Origin: JBGSYN01 sp041750975
GTDB taxonomy: Bacteria; Pseudomonadota; Alphaproteobacteria; Geminicoccales; Geminicoccaceae
Direction: 5' to 3'
NCBI GenBank assembly: GCA_041750975.1
Contig: JBGSYN010000225.1
Location: 1-22,224, forward strand
DNA length: 22,224 bases
Shown in pieces: positions 1 to 7,880 of this stretch (position 1 is its first letter; each line of letters begins with the position of its first letter). The position numbers and the translations under genes are program-made. The notes under the pieces were generated by a model. The model did no database searches, was not told the DNA's origin, and saw nothing but the letters and a program-made list of their open reading frames with translations.

Positions 1-1
1 T

Positions 2-355
2 TCGACACGCATGACTTTTTCAGGATGGGTCGTCATTGCCGCCGCGATCGTTCTGACCGCCGCCGCCGCCATTCACTTTCGGCAACAGCGCACCTCGATC
101 ATTCCCCGCCGTGAGGCTACGGCCTTCATCACCGGCGGCCCCTACCGGTTCAGCCGCAATCCGATCTATCTGGCCGACGTGCTCGTGCTCGCCGGCTGGT
201 TTTTGATCCTGGGCGCCTTGAGCCCCATCGTCATGATCCCGCTCTTCATGGCAGTGATCCAACGCCGCTTCATCCGTCAGGAAGAAGCGCTCTTGCACCG
301 GACCTTCGGCACGGCGTTCGATGATTATTCGGGCTCGACCCGTCGCTGGCTATAG
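2..355 (+). CDS. Isoprenylcysteine carboxyl methyltransferase-like membrane protein (5' end cut by window)
   Basis: Partial membrane protein of the ICMT/PEMT-like methyltransferase superfamily. The motif GPYRFSRNPIYLA, about 40 residues after the first visible ATG (position 11), is the family signature that precedes the SAM-binding region. It is followed by two hydrophobic segments (around VLVLAGWFLILGAL and IVMIPLFMAVI) and by an E-E-x-x-L then F-x-x-Y pattern near the C-terminus, as usual in this family. The frame is open to the left edge and the family normally has about 150 or more residues with additional N-terminal membrane segments, so the ATG at 11 is probably internal. Prokaryotic members methylate unknown small molecules or lipids; the substrate cannot be told here. 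Family assignment is fairly secure, function is not. Confidence 0.75.
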   Translation, partial: STRMTFSGWVVIAAAIVLTAAAAIHFRQQRTSIIPRREATAFITGGPYRFSRNPIYLADVLVLAGWFLILGALSPIVMIPLFMAVIQRRFIRQEEALLHRTFGTAFDDYSGSTRRWL

Positions 356-410
356 TGGCATGAGAGACTGCTCATGATACATTGGCGGCGTGACGGGAGA
401 GTGAGCGTCC

Positions 411-1274
411 ATGACCGTGCCTGCGACTATTCAAGCCAATGTTCTGCCGGAAAGGCTCAATGCGATCGGCTTGATCGGTGTGTCGAGCAATCCGAACTGG
501 CTATCCACAATGAAGCGCATCGTCGCCGGCAAAGCTCATGCGGGCGATACTTCGACGGTAATTTGGCGGGTCGCCAACGTCCTTTATACAGCGATTGTCC
601 GAGATTCGCAGCAACTCTACGAAACCTTGGCGGTTGTCTGGAACGGCCATACCGCGATGCTGACGAGAATCGACGGCGCACTCCGATCCGTGGTCGGCTG
701 GAACCCCAACGTCAATATCATCGAAGACATCTGCAATACGCAGCGGCTCCTCCAACTCAGCCATTTGACCTTCGGCAACCCGATCCCGGTACCGGGACGC
801 TGGTTCGACGATCTCAAGATGACCGGTGACCCGACGGCTATCTCGCTCGAGATTCCCGTCGGCAAGACGACGGCAAAAGCGTTCGACGACTTCATCAGAC
901 CCTTGATCGGTCTGCCGCAATGGAAGACCGAGCGGGCGCAGGACGAAGGGTCGACCTTCACCTATTGCTTCGACTATCTACAGTCCGAACCCAATGATCG
1001 GCAACCGAACGAGATCAAGATAGCGGCCAATTGCGCTGTCGCCGGGATCGACCATCTGGTCCATTTCATGCAAGGGAGGATCAGGGTGTCGACCTTGGCG
1101 GACGACGGATCGGGTATGCGCAAGGCCTGCCAAATGTTTGAATCCTACCAGGCGCCGGATCAGAAATGGTGGCAACAGGGCAGGATCATGCAGGCGATCC
1201 CCGGCTGGCAGGAAGAAATCGACGCTCAGATGGACCGGGCGGCGATCGAGCGGCAATTGCATCTTCGACGATGA
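411..1274 (+). CDS. Hypothetical protein, 287 aa, family not recognised
   Basis: I do not recognise this protein. The ATG at 411 is preceded by a GGGAGA Shine-Dalgarno-like stretch at 395-400, which supports this start. No signal peptide or membrane segment is visible. The sequence reads as a soluble, mixed alpha/beta protein with many Trp and Gln residues, a WNGHTAMLTRIDGALRSVVGW segment near residue 75-95 and a charged C-terminal helix. It lies between the ICMT-like gene and the AbrB/Doc cassette on the same strand, with an 82-bp gap before the antitoxin that holds a probable TA operator, so it is likely not part of the TA operon. Coding reality is supported by length, the ribosome site and sensible composition. 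No function is proposed. Confidence 0.7.
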   Translation: MTVPATIQANVLPERLNAIGLIGVSSNPNWLSTMKRIVAGKAHAGDTSTVIWRVANVLYTAIVRDSQQLYETLAVVWNGHTAMLTRIDGALRSVVGWNPNVNIIEDICNTQRLLQLSHLTFGNPIPVPGRWFDDLKMTGDPTAISLEIPVGKTTAKAFDDFIRPLIGLPQWKTERAQDEGSTFTYCFDYLQSEPNDRQPNEIKIAANCAVAGIDHLVHFMQGRIRVSTLADDGSGMRKACQMFESYQAPDQKWWQQGRIMQAIPGWQEEIDAQMDRAAIERQLHLRR

Positions 1275-1316
1275 ACCGCCGAACAAAGACGCCGGCTTGT
1301 TCCGGCTGTCGATGTG

Positions 1317-1341
1317 GTTTAGTTTATACGGAAGTTTAAAC
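1317..1341 (+). promoter_or_regulatory. Candidate operator of the AbrB/Doc operon (GTTTA half-sites)
   Basis: An AT-rich island directly upstream of the antitoxin start contains GTTTA at 1317-1321, 1322-1326 and 1334-1338, and TAAAC at 1337-1341, making an inverted repeat around a TATAC box (1325-1329). AbrB-type antitoxins usually bind repeated or palindromic sites in their own promoter, so autoregulation here is a reasonable inference. Confidence 0.4.
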
Positions 1342-1356
1342 ATTCCGAGGTCGGCG

Positions 1357-1584
1357 ATGATCACGCTGAAACTGAAAAAGTGGGGCAACGGCGTCGGCAT
1401 CCTGCTCGACAAGCAAGCACGCGACATGCTCGGCGGTGTTGGCGAGAACGACATACTCTACCTGACGCGATCACCCGACGGGGTGCGGGTCACGCCCTAC
1501 GATCCTGAATTCGCCGAGCAAATGGACAAGGCGCGCGCCATCATGAAGAAGCGGCGCGACGCGCTTCGAGAACTGGCCAAGTGA
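1357..1584 (+). CDS. AbrB/MazE/SpoVT-type antitoxin of a Doc toxin
   Basis: A 75-aa protein beginning with a swapped-hairpin AbrB DNA-binding domain: the KLKKWGNGVGILLDKQ pattern with W-G-N is diagnostic, followed by GENDILYLTRSPDGVRVTPYD. The C-terminal third is a charged helix (EQMDKARAIMKKRRDALREL) that would neutralise the toxin. A longer in-frame extension to 1138 exists but overlaps the preceding gene and lacks homology, so the ATG at 1357 is chosen. The stop overlaps the toxin's GTG start by four bases (GTGA at 1581-1584), the usual translational coupling of antitoxin to toxin. It likely represses its own promoter through the GTTTA repeats just upstream. Classical Doc pairs with Phd; AbrB-type partners of Doc are also known. 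Confidence 0.88.
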   Translation: MITLKLKKWGNGVGILLDKQARDMLGGVGENDILYLTRSPDGVRVTPYDPEFAEQMDKARAIMKKRRDALRELAK

Positions 1585-1976
1585 ATGATCATCGCTGGGT
1601 CTCGATCGACGTCGTTTATGCCATCCACGAGGAGCAACTGGCCGAACATGGGGGAAGCGGCGGATTGCTCGATTGTCGCCTGCTCGATTCGGCCCTGGCC
1701 CGGCCGAAGAACGCCGTCACCTATAGCGAGGTCGATCTCTACGACCTCGCGGCCCGGTATGCCTACGGCATTACCCAGAACCATCCCTTCGTCGACGGCA
1801 ACAAGCGAACGGCATTGGTTGTCTGCGAACTTTTTCTCGAACTCAATGGGCGGCATTTGACGGCCTCCAACGAGGCTTGCGTCTTGACATTTCTGGCGCT
1901 GGCAGCGGGCGAATTGAGCGAGGACGCCCTCACCTCATGGCTGCGGATCAATACGACCGAACCACCACCCGCCTAA
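1581..1976 (+). CDS. doc: Doc-type (death-on-curing, Fic fold) toxin
   Basis: A 131-aa protein with the Fic/Doc catalytic motif HPFVDGNKR at residues 68-76 (His68, Asp72, Asn74, Arg76). Doc toxins phosphorylate elongation factor Tu and stop translation. The start is a GTG overlapping the antitoxin stop codon by four bases, giving coupled translation; the N-terminal SIDVVYAIHEEQL matches the usual Doc start. The catalytic motif is intact, so the toxin is probably active if not neutralised. Its TAA stop (1974-1976) interlocks with the TAG stop of the convergent SDR gene (1973-1975 on the minus strand), leaving no intergenic terminator. The family is secure; EF-Tu as target is inferred from P1 Doc. 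Confidence 0.92.
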   Translation: MNDHRWVSIDVVYAIHEEQLAEHGGSGGLLDCRLLDSALARPKNAVTYSEVDLYDLAARYAYGITQNHPFVDGNKRTALVVCELFLELNGRHLTASNEACVLTFLALAAGELSEDALTSWLRINTTEPPPA

Positions 1977-2737
1977 AGAGTCGCCAGGACGCCGCCGTCG
2001 ACATAAATGGTTTGGCCGTTGACGAAGCTCGAGGCGTCCGAGGCGAGGAAGATGCACGCGCCCTGCAGTTCGTCGGTTTTGCCCCAGCGGCCGGCGGGGG
2101 TGCGCTTTTCGAGCCAGGCGTTGAACTCCTGGTTCTCCACGAGCGCCTGGTTGAGCGCAGTCGCGAAATAGCCCGGGCCGATGGCGTTGATCTGCAGACC
2201 ATGCCGCGCCCAGTCGGTGCACATGCCTTTGGTGAGCTGCTTAACGGCACCCTTGGCCGCGGTGTAGGGCGCCACGGAATAGCGCGCCGCCTCACTCATC
2301 AAGGAGGCGATGTTGATGATCTTGCCGCGACCCCTCGGGATCATGTGCTTGGCGACCGCCTGGCCGACGATGAACACACTCTCGACATTGGCCCGCATGA
2401 CCTCCTGGAAGGTCGCGAGCGGAAAGTCCTCCAGGGGCTGGCGGCGCTGGATGCCCGCATTATTGACCAGGATGTCGATCGGCCCGTGGGCCTCGATCGC
2501 CGAAACCCCTGCCGCTGTCGCAAGAGCGTCGGTGACATCGAAGGCCTGCATCGAAACCTCGAGCCCGAGGTCCTGTAGGCTCGTACGCGCCAGATCCAGC
2601 CGGTCCTCGTCGCGGCCGTTCAGGACCACCGAGGCACCGGCGGCGGCGAGGCCCTGGGCAAGGCTGTAGCCGATACCTTGAGAGGAACCCGTCACCAGCG
2701 CACGCTTGCCGGAAAGATCGAAAAGTTTCAAAGACAT
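1973..2737 (-). CDS. SDR oxidoreductase, gluconate 5-dehydrogenase-like
   Basis: A 254-aa classical short-chain dehydrogenase/reductase. Visible are the dinucleotide motif TGSSQGIG (16-23), an Asn-Gly-Arg after the second strand (R42, suggesting NADP(H)), NNAG followed by IQRR (92-99), and the catalytic S145, Y158, K162. The NNAGIQRR signature is characteristic of gluconate 5-dehydrogenase (IdnO/Gno), which interconverts gluconate and 5-ketogluconate. The start MSLKLFDLSGK at 2737 is preferred over a longer upstream frame because it begins just before the first Rossmann strand and lies 11 bp after the upstream aldo/keto reductase stop, so the two form an operon. A different polyol or keto-sugar-acid substrate is possible. 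Confidence 0.85.
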   Translation of the reverse strand: MSLKLFDLSGKRALVTGSSQGIGYSLAQGLAAAGASVVLNGRDEDRLDLARTSLQDLGLEVSMQAFDVTDALATAAGVSAIEAHGPIDILVNNAGIQRRQPLEDFPLATFQEVMRANVESVFIVGQAVAKHMIPRGRGKIINIASLMSEAARYSVAPYTAAKGAVKQLTKGMCTDWARHGLQINAIGPGYFATALNQALVENQEFNAWLEKRTPAGRWGKTDELQGACIFLASDASSFVNGQTIYVDGGVLATL

Positions 2738-2748
2738 GGATTCATTTT

Positions 2749-3729
2749 CTAACGTGATGCAGGACGGCCGGGGGCATCCAGGCCGACATCGATCAGGTGA
2801 CCGAAAGTTTTGTAAAGCCGTTCGACATCGCCCTCCGGCAAGGGGGGCGCGCAAATCGATTGCACATTGCTTTTGACGTGATCCTTGCTGCCGGTGCCGA
2901 AGAGAATGATATCGGCTCCGGGCTCGTGCCGGCAGAAGCGGTAGGCGGCGTCGATGATGTTGCGGCCGCCATTCTCGTGAATGAGAAAGCCCAGGGGCTC
3001 CGGGTCGTCGGCGAGTGCTTCGGGCAATAACCCCTCGCTCACCAGCTTTTCGACCGTCTCCTTCAGACGGCCGGGCGTGCTGAACAAGACGCGCACCGCG
3101 AACATGATGAGCGTGCCGACCTTGTGCTCGAGCGTCAGCGGGAAAACGACCTCGCGGGTGCGCTGATGCAGCATGTGAAAGGCGACCATGATGACATCGA
3201 AATGGTCGTCCTTGAGCGCCATCGGCAGCATCGTCTGCTCGGGATCGCCGGGCGAGGTCTCGGTGATGCCCAGATGCTTGAACTTGCCCTTGTCCCGCTC
3301 CTTCAACAGCGGCGGCACCAGCGTTTCCGCGACCTCCCGGTAGACGGCAGGGGCGACGCCGTGCAGATGAAAGACATCGATCGTCTCGATATCCAGCTTC
3401 TTGAGGCTTGCATCGAGACTGGCGATCACATCCTCGGGCTTTCGCGGCCCGGATTCCTTGGCGCCGAAGCCGCGCCGCGGATTGGTCTTGGTCGAGATGA
3501 CGACGTCGTCGCGCGGGACACCCTTGATGCCCTTGCCGACGATTTCCTCGGTCTTGTAGTTCTCGGCGGTATCGAAGAAATTCACACCCTCGTCGATGGC
3601 GGCACGCACCACCGCGATCGATTCCGCCTCGCTCTTGCCGGTGCCCTGCCCGAGCCTCGAAAAGCCGCCGCAGCCGAGCCCGGCGATACTGACCTTAAGC
3701 CCGGTCCGTCCCAATATCGTCGTTTCCAA
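2749..3729 (-). CDS. Aldo/keto reductase
   Basis: A 326-aa TIM-barrel NAD(P)H-dependent oxidoreductase. The tetrad is visible: Asp53 and Tyr58 in FFDTAENY, Lys81 in VVISTK, and a His in VFHLHG (121 or 123). The conserved start METTILGRTGLKVSIAGLGCGG begins at a TTG codon (3729-3727) preceded by GGAGGGG, which I prefer over an ATG at 3768 that would add an unconserved Arg-rich leader. It leads a two-gene minus-strand unit with the gluconate 5-dehydrogenase-like SDR and is divergent from the TTT operon across about 150 bp, suggesting shared control of uptake and oxidation or reduction of a sugar or hydroxy acid. The substrate is unknown. Confidence 0.85.
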   Translation of the reverse strand: METTILGRTGLKVSIAGLGCGGFSRLGQGTGKSEAESIAVVRAAIDEGVNFFDTAENYKTEEIVGKGIKGVPRDDVVISTKTNPRRGFGAKESGPRKPEDVIASLDASLKKLDIETIDVFHLHGVAPAVYREVAETLVPPLLKERDKGKFKHLGITETSPGDPEQTMLPMALKDDHFDVIMVAFHMLHQRTREVVFPLTLEHKVGTLIMFAVRVLFSTPGRLKETVEKLVSEGLLPEALADDPEPLGFLIHENGGRNIIDAAYRFCRHEPGADIILFGTGSKDHVKSNVQSICAPPLPEGDVERLYKTFGHLIDVGLDAPGRPASR

Positions 3730-3879
3730 TGCGCCATCCCCTCCGTTCGATCGCGGTCGTCGTGTCATCGGGCTATCTTGTGAGCACGGTACGGAATCCT
3801 CAAGCGCTGATGCTGTTGGCCCCTGCTTTGCTTGTAAAAGGCGGGAAATACATTGTAGTGCCTCAACAGGAGCCGGCGA

Positions 3880-4845
3880 ATGAAGCCAATTACCTCGATC
3901 GCCCTTGTTCTGGCTGCCGTCCTCGCAGGTTCCGTGACGGCAAAAGCCCAGGTCGAATTGCCCTGCAGCACGGCGCAACTGATCGTGCCTTGGGCGGCCG
4001 GCGGCGATACTGACGTCGTTTTGCGCACGGTGGCCGAAATCGCCTCGGAGAGCGACGGCCCCTCGCTACAAGTGGTCAATGTCGCCGGCCAGGGCGGCAA
4101 TCTCGGCGCCAAGCAGGCAATCGAGGCAGCGCCCGATGGCTGCACGCTCTTATCCCTGCATCAGAGTGCTCTCACCAGCTATCTGACCGGCCGGGTCGAA
4201 TTCTCCTACGAGGCCTTCGAACCGGTCGCCCTGATGGTCTCGACGCCAGCGATCTACGGCGCTTCGCAGAACGCACCGTTCAAGACGCTGCCGGAATTGA
4301 TCGCCTACGCCAGGGAGAACCCGGGCGAGGTGCTGGCCGGCAGCACGCTCGGCTCGACCAGCCATTTCTCGATCCTGCTGCTTGAGGATGCAGCCGGCTT
4401 GAAGCTGAAGCATATCGGCTATGAGGGCACGCGCGAACGGATGACGGCCCTTCTCGCCGGTACCATCGAGCTTGCCGAGATCAATCTCGCGGCGAGTTCG
4501 CAATACATCAAGACTAACGAGCTGGTATCGCTGGCGATCACCAGCGAGGAGCGGCATCCGGACATTCCGACGGTGCCGACGGCGGAAGAGAGCGGTGCCG
4601 CGGTCTTCTATGGCACCGATCGCGGCATCGTCCTGCCCAAGGAAACACCGCCCGAGATCGTCGATTACTGGATCGGCCGGATGCAGGCCGTGGCCGAATC
4701 CGAGGAATTCCAGGAACGCATCGCCGCACTCGGCTCGGAGGTCAAATTCATCGGCGGCGAGGTTTACGGCGAGTATTTCGAGGCGACCCTCGACAAATGG
4801 ACCGAGATCGCCAAGGAAGTCGGCGTCTACGCTCCGATCAACTGA
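3880..4845 (+). CDS. tctC: TTT transporter periplasmic substrate-binding protein (TctC/Bug family)
   Basis: A 321-aa extracytoplasmic binding protein of the tripartite tricarboxylate transporter family. It has a Sec signal peptide with a likely cleavage after Ala23 (AKA before QVELP). Family landmarks are IVPWAAGGDTDVVLR (residues 36-49, the GGxxDxxxR ligand loop) and NVAGQGGNLGAK, equivalent to the usual N-x-P/A-G-x-G-G-x-x-G. The ATG at 3880 is preceded by CAGGAG. It captures a carboxylated ligand for the TctAB membrane pair. TctB and TctA follow on the same strand and an aspartate dehydrogenase-like gene ends the operon. Bug proteins bind varied di- and tricarboxylates, amino acids and nicotinate-like acids, so the ligand is open. 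Confidence 0.92.
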   Translation: MKPITSIALVLAAVLAGSVTAKAQVELPCSTAQLIVPWAAGGDTDVVLRTVAEIASESDGPSLQVVNVAGQGGNLGAKQAIEAAPDGCTLLSLHQSALTSYLTGRVEFSYEAFEPVALMVSTPAIYGASQNAPFKTLPELIAYARENPGEVLAGSTLGSTSHFSILLLEDAAGLKLKHIGYEGTRERMTALLAGTIELAEINLAASSQYIKTNELVSLAITSEERHPDIPTVPTAEESGAAVFYGTDRGIVLPKETPPEIVDYWIGRMQAVAESEEFQERIAALGSEVKFIGGEVYGEYFEATLDKWTEIAKEVGVYAPIN

Positions 4846-4878
4846 TGCCCTTGGCCGATCGAGTGATGCAGCCTACGA

Positions 4879-5379
4879 ATGAACCGTCGTGACAGTGTCG
4901 TCGCCCTGATCCTCCTGCTGTTCGTTGCCGTGATGGCGGCGGAGAGCTTCGAGATCAGGAAAACGACATTCAGCTCCCTGCCCGCCGAAACCTGGCCACA
5001 GATACTTCTGGTGGCCCTGGGCATTCTCTGCGCCACCTATTTGTTGAGTTCGGTCCGGGGGCGAACCGCCCCTGCCGAACTCGACGAGATCGAGGCGGAC
5101 GCAGCGCCCGGCTGGCGTGCCACGATCTCGCGTTATGCCAACCCCGCCTTGTGTTTCCTCGCTTTCTTCGCGTTTCTGTTGCTGATGCCGCTTCTGGGAA
5201 TTCTGCTTGGCGGCATGCTCTTCGTCTTCGTCTGTCTCTGCCTGATCGGCCAGCGCGGGATGCGCGCCATGGCGGTCCACGCGGCCATCGCCATCGTCAG
5301 CGTCGCCTCGATGTGGGCCGTGTTCAGCTTCGGCCTCGGCGTGTTCCTGCCGCCGGGCGAGCTGATATCATTGCGATAG
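4879..5379 (+). CDS. tctB: TTT transporter small membrane subunit (TctB)
   Basis: A 166-aa integral membrane protein located, as usual, between tctC and tctA. Hydrophobic segments are VVALILLLFVAVMAAESFEI, WPQILLVALGILCATYLLS, then after a charged loop with many Glu/Asp residues, CFLAFFAFLLLMPLLGILLGGMLFVFVCLCLI and a final pair ending VFLPPG. The FPxxWPQ-like short loop and the terminal L-P-x-G pattern are typical of TctB. The ribosome site is weak. It forms the inner-membrane complex with TctA that is fed by TctC. Assignment rests on topology, size and position more than on strong motifs. Confidence 0.85.
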   Translation: MNRRDSVVALILLLFVAVMAAESFEIRKTTFSSLPAETWPQILLVALGILCATYLLSSVRGRTAPAELDEIEADAAPGWRATISRYANPALCFLAFFAFLLLMPLLGILLGGMLFVFVCLCLIGQRGMRAMAVHAAIAIVSVASMWAVFSFGLGVFLPPGELISLR

Positions 5380-5401
5380 CGAGCGCTTCGGAACGCTGCG
5401 G

Positions 5402-7063
5402 ATGAGCGATCTCGCCCTGCAGATCGGTGCCGAGATCTTCGATCTCACGACGCTGTCGCTGATGTTCCTGGGCGTGCTTGCGGGCATTATCGCAGGCGCC
5501 ATACCCGGCTTCACCATCACCATGGCGGTGGTGCTGACCCTGCCCTTCACCTTCGGCCTCAATGCGGTCGACGGCATTGCGACGATGATGGGGGTTTATG
5601 TCGGCGGGCTTTCGGGCGGGCTCGTTTCCGGCATTCTCATCGGCATTCCGGGAACGCCCTCCTCGGTCGCCACGACCTTCGACGGCTTTCCGCTGGCACG
5701 ACGCGGCGAGCCCGGCTACGCGCTCGGGCTCGGCCTTTGGTCCTCGTTCTTCGGGGGCATCCTGGGAGCGGTCACGCTCGTCGCCCTGGCCCCGCCTCTG
5801 GCCCGGATCGGGCTCGAGTTCGGCCCCTGGGACTATTTCTCGCTGACGATGTTCGCGCTGACGATCACCGCGAGCCTCTCCGGCGAGACGCTGCTCAAGG
5901 GGCTGATTGCGGGCGTGCTCGGTCTGCTGCTGGCGACGATCGGCGAGGATGGGATCAACGGCATCCCGCGCTTCACCTTCGGCTTCGATACCATGCGCAC
6001 CGGCTTCGATTTTCTGCCCGTGCTGGTCGGCTTGTTCGCGTTCAGCCAATTGATGAGCGACATCCGCGATCCCGTGCGGGCGCGACAGCCGCTGCTCGAC
6101 GCGGCACAGAGCAAGAGCGTCAGGATCGAGCACCTGCGCGCGATCCGCGAGATCATGCGGCAATGGGCGAACCTGTTGCGCTCGACCTGCATCGGCGTCT
6201 TCACGGGCGCCTTGCCGGCGGCCGGCAGCGCCGTTTCCAACATTCTGGCCTACGATCAGGCGAAAAAGGCGTCAAAGGACCAGCGGAGTTTCGGCACCGG
6301 CAACCCCGCCGGGATCATCGCGCCCGAGTCCTCGAACAATGCCACGGCAGGCGGTGCTCTCATCATGATGATGGCGCTCGGCATTCCGGGCGACATCGTG
6401 ACGGCGGTCATGCTCGGCGCGCTGACCATCCACAATGTCGTGCCGAGTCCGACCTTTATCCGCGACCAGCCGCAGATCGCCTATGCCTTGTTCGCCTGTT
6501 TCTTCCTGGCTCATTTCTTCATGGTCGGAACCCAGTCGGTGGCGATCCGTGGCTTCCTGACCCTGGCGCGGGCGCCGATGTATGTCCTGGGCGTGGTCAT
6601 TCTCCTGTATTGCGCCATCGGCACCTTCGCCCTGAACAATGTCGGCTTCGATCTTTGGACATTGCTGGTCTTCGGTGTGCTCGGCTATCTCATGCGTCTG
6701 CTGGGCTTTCCCTTGGCACCGATGATTCTCGGCGTAATCCTGAGCGGCGTCGCCGAGCGCAACCTCTCGCGCGCGGTCACTATCAGCGACGACTATACCT
6801 TGTTCCTGACCCGGCCCTTCTCGCTCTTCTTCATCATTCTGGGCGCGTTTTCGCTGCTCTATCCCTGGTATCAGAAACATCGCGCCGCGCGCTGGGCCGA
6901 CTTCTTCGTGCCTACGCTGACCCTGGCCCTTGCACCGCCTTTGATCATGATGCAGGGCAATGTGCGCCCGGTCGCAGGTGCTATGCTGGTGCTGCTCGGG
7001 CTTTGGCTGACCTGGCGCGCCGTCCAACGCCCGGCGGTCCGAGGGGAGACGAAAAGCGCATGA
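5402..7063 (+). CDS. tctA: TTT transporter large membrane subunit (TctA)
   Basis: A 553-aa polytopic permease, the main transport subunit of the tripartite tricarboxylate transporter. Conserved TctA features are visible: GAIPGFTITMAVVLTLPFTF and GVYVGGLSGGLVSGILIGIPGTPSSVATTFDGFPLARRGEPG near the N-terminus, TGALPAAGSAVSNILAYDQAKKAS in the middle and APESSNNATAGGALIMMMALGIPGD, the glycine/proline-rich substrate or ion path. Family members usually have about 500 residues; here roughly 50 extra residues with a further hydrophobic stretch (GAMLVLLGLWLTWRAV) extend the C-terminus. The stop overlaps the next gene's ATG (ATGA, 7060-7063), so transport and the dehydrogenase are translationally coupled. 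Confidence 0.93.
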   Translation: MSDLALQIGAEIFDLTTLSLMFLGVLAGIIAGAIPGFTITMAVVLTLPFTFGLNAVDGIATMMGVYVGGLSGGLVSGILIGIPGTPSSVATTFDGFPLARRGEPGYALGLGLWSSFFGGILGAVTLVALAPPLARIGLEFGPWDYFSLTMFALTITASLSGETLLKGLIAGVLGLLLATIGEDGINGIPRFTFGFDTMRTGFDFLPVLVGLFAFSQLMSDIRDPVRARQPLLDAAQSKSVRIEHLRAIREIMRQWANLLRSTCIGVFTGALPAAGSAVSNILAYDQAKKASKDQRSFGTGNPAGIIAPESSNNATAGGALIMMMALGIPGDIVTAVMLGALTIHNVVPSPTFIRDQPQIAYALFACFFLAHFFMVGTQSVAIRGFLTLARAPMYVLGVVILLYCAIGTFALNNVGFDLWTLLVFGVLGYLMRLLGFPLAPMILGVILSGVAERNLSRAVTISDDYTLFLTRPFSLFFIILGAFSLLYPWYQKHRAARWADFFVPTLTLALAPPLIMMQGNVRPVAGAMLVLLGLWLTWRAVQRPAVRGETKSA

Positions 7064-7878
7064 GCCGTTCACCGGGGCGGACGCTCGCGGTCGGGATCGC
7101 CGGACTCGGCGCCGCCGGCGGCTCGGTCGCAGCAAAACTTCTGGAAGGCATGCCGGAGCTTCGTCTGGCAGCCGTCAGCGTCCGCGACACGGCCAAGGCG
7201 CGGGCGGCGCTCGCCGGCTTCGAGGGACCGATCATGGCCCCGCGTGAATTGGCAGCGCATTGCGATATCGTCGTCGAGTGCCTGCCGCCGGCGCTGTTCC
7301 GCGAGTTTGCCGAGGCCTGCCTCGAAGCCGGCCGCATCTTCATGCCCTTGAGCGTCGGCCAGCTGCTCGAGCACTGGGATCTGGTCGGCCTCGCCGAGGC
7401 CCATGGCGGCCGGATCGTCGTGCCGACCGGGGCGTTGCTCGGTCTCGATGCCGTCCGCGCCGCCGCCGAAGGCATCATCGAATCGGTAACGATGCTGACG
7501 CGCAAGCCACCCGGCGGACTCGAGGGCGCTCCCTATCTCGTCAGGAACGGGATCTCGCTCGAAGGCTTGAGTGAGCCCAAACGGGTTTTCGCCGGCACGG
7601 TCCGCGAGGGTACAGCTGGGTTTCCGGCCAATCTCAACGTCGCCGCGGCGTTGAGCCTTGCCGGCATCGGCCCGGACCGGACCATGCTCGAGGTCTGGGC
7701 GGACCCAACCGTGACCCGCAATACCCACACCATCGAGGTCGAAGCCGACAGCGCCCGCTTCAGCATGACCATCGAGAACATCCCGACCGGCATCAACCCG
7801 CGCACCGGCCGCATCACGGCATTGAGCACCATCGCCGCACTTCGAGGCTTGGTCACGGCCCTCAAGATCGGTAGTTAA
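7060..7878 (+). CDS. nadX: L-aspartate dehydrogenase-like protein (NadX family)
   Basis: A 272-aa NAD(P)-dependent dehydrogenase. The Rossmann motif G-L-G-A-A-G lies at residues 15-20. The C-terminal half has the aspartate dehydrogenase landmarks PTGALLGLDA, RNTHTIEVEA (with the conserved Asn and catalytic-region His) and NPRTGRITALSTIAAL. NadX oxidises L-aspartate to iminoaspartate/oxaloacetate. The chosen ATG overlaps the tctA stop; a much longer open frame continues upstream but is only tctA read out of frame. No nadA or nadC is nearby, so a catabolic role on the imported substrate seems more likely than NAD synthesis; that is inference, and the true substrate could be another amino dicarboxylate. 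Confidence 0.85.
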   Translation: MSRSPGRTLAVGIAGLGAAGGSVAAKLLEGMPELRLAAVSVRDTAKARAALAGFEGPIMAPRELAAHCDIVVECLPPALFREFAEACLEAGRIFMPLSVGQLLEHWDLVGLAEAHGGRIVVPTGALLGLDAVRAAAEGIIESVTMLTRKPPGGLEGAPYLVRNGISLEGLSEPKRVFAGTVREGTAGFPANLNVAAALSLAGIGPDRTMLEVWADPTVTRNTHTIEVEADSARFSMTIENIPTGINPRTGRITALSTIAALRGLVTALKIGS

Positions 7879-7880
7879 GG

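Noticed and set aside
1877..2578. 233-aa plus-strand open frame opposite the gluconate 5-dehydrogenase-like SDR
   Set aside because: Antisense of the SDR gene, no domain resemblance.
3828..3854. TTGCTT and TACATT boxes before tctC
   Set aside because: Spacing is only 15 bp and the matches are moderate; too weak to list.
5324..6163. Long minus-strand open frame (279 aa) opposite tctA, rich in Arg, Gln, His and Glu
   Set aside because: It is the antisense shadow of tctA in a high-GC region; no motif, no ribosome site, low-complexity composition.
5737..7059. Apparent 713-aa fusion protein ending in the aspartate dehydrogenase
   Set aside because: The first part is tctA read out of frame; the real dehydrogenase starts at 7060.
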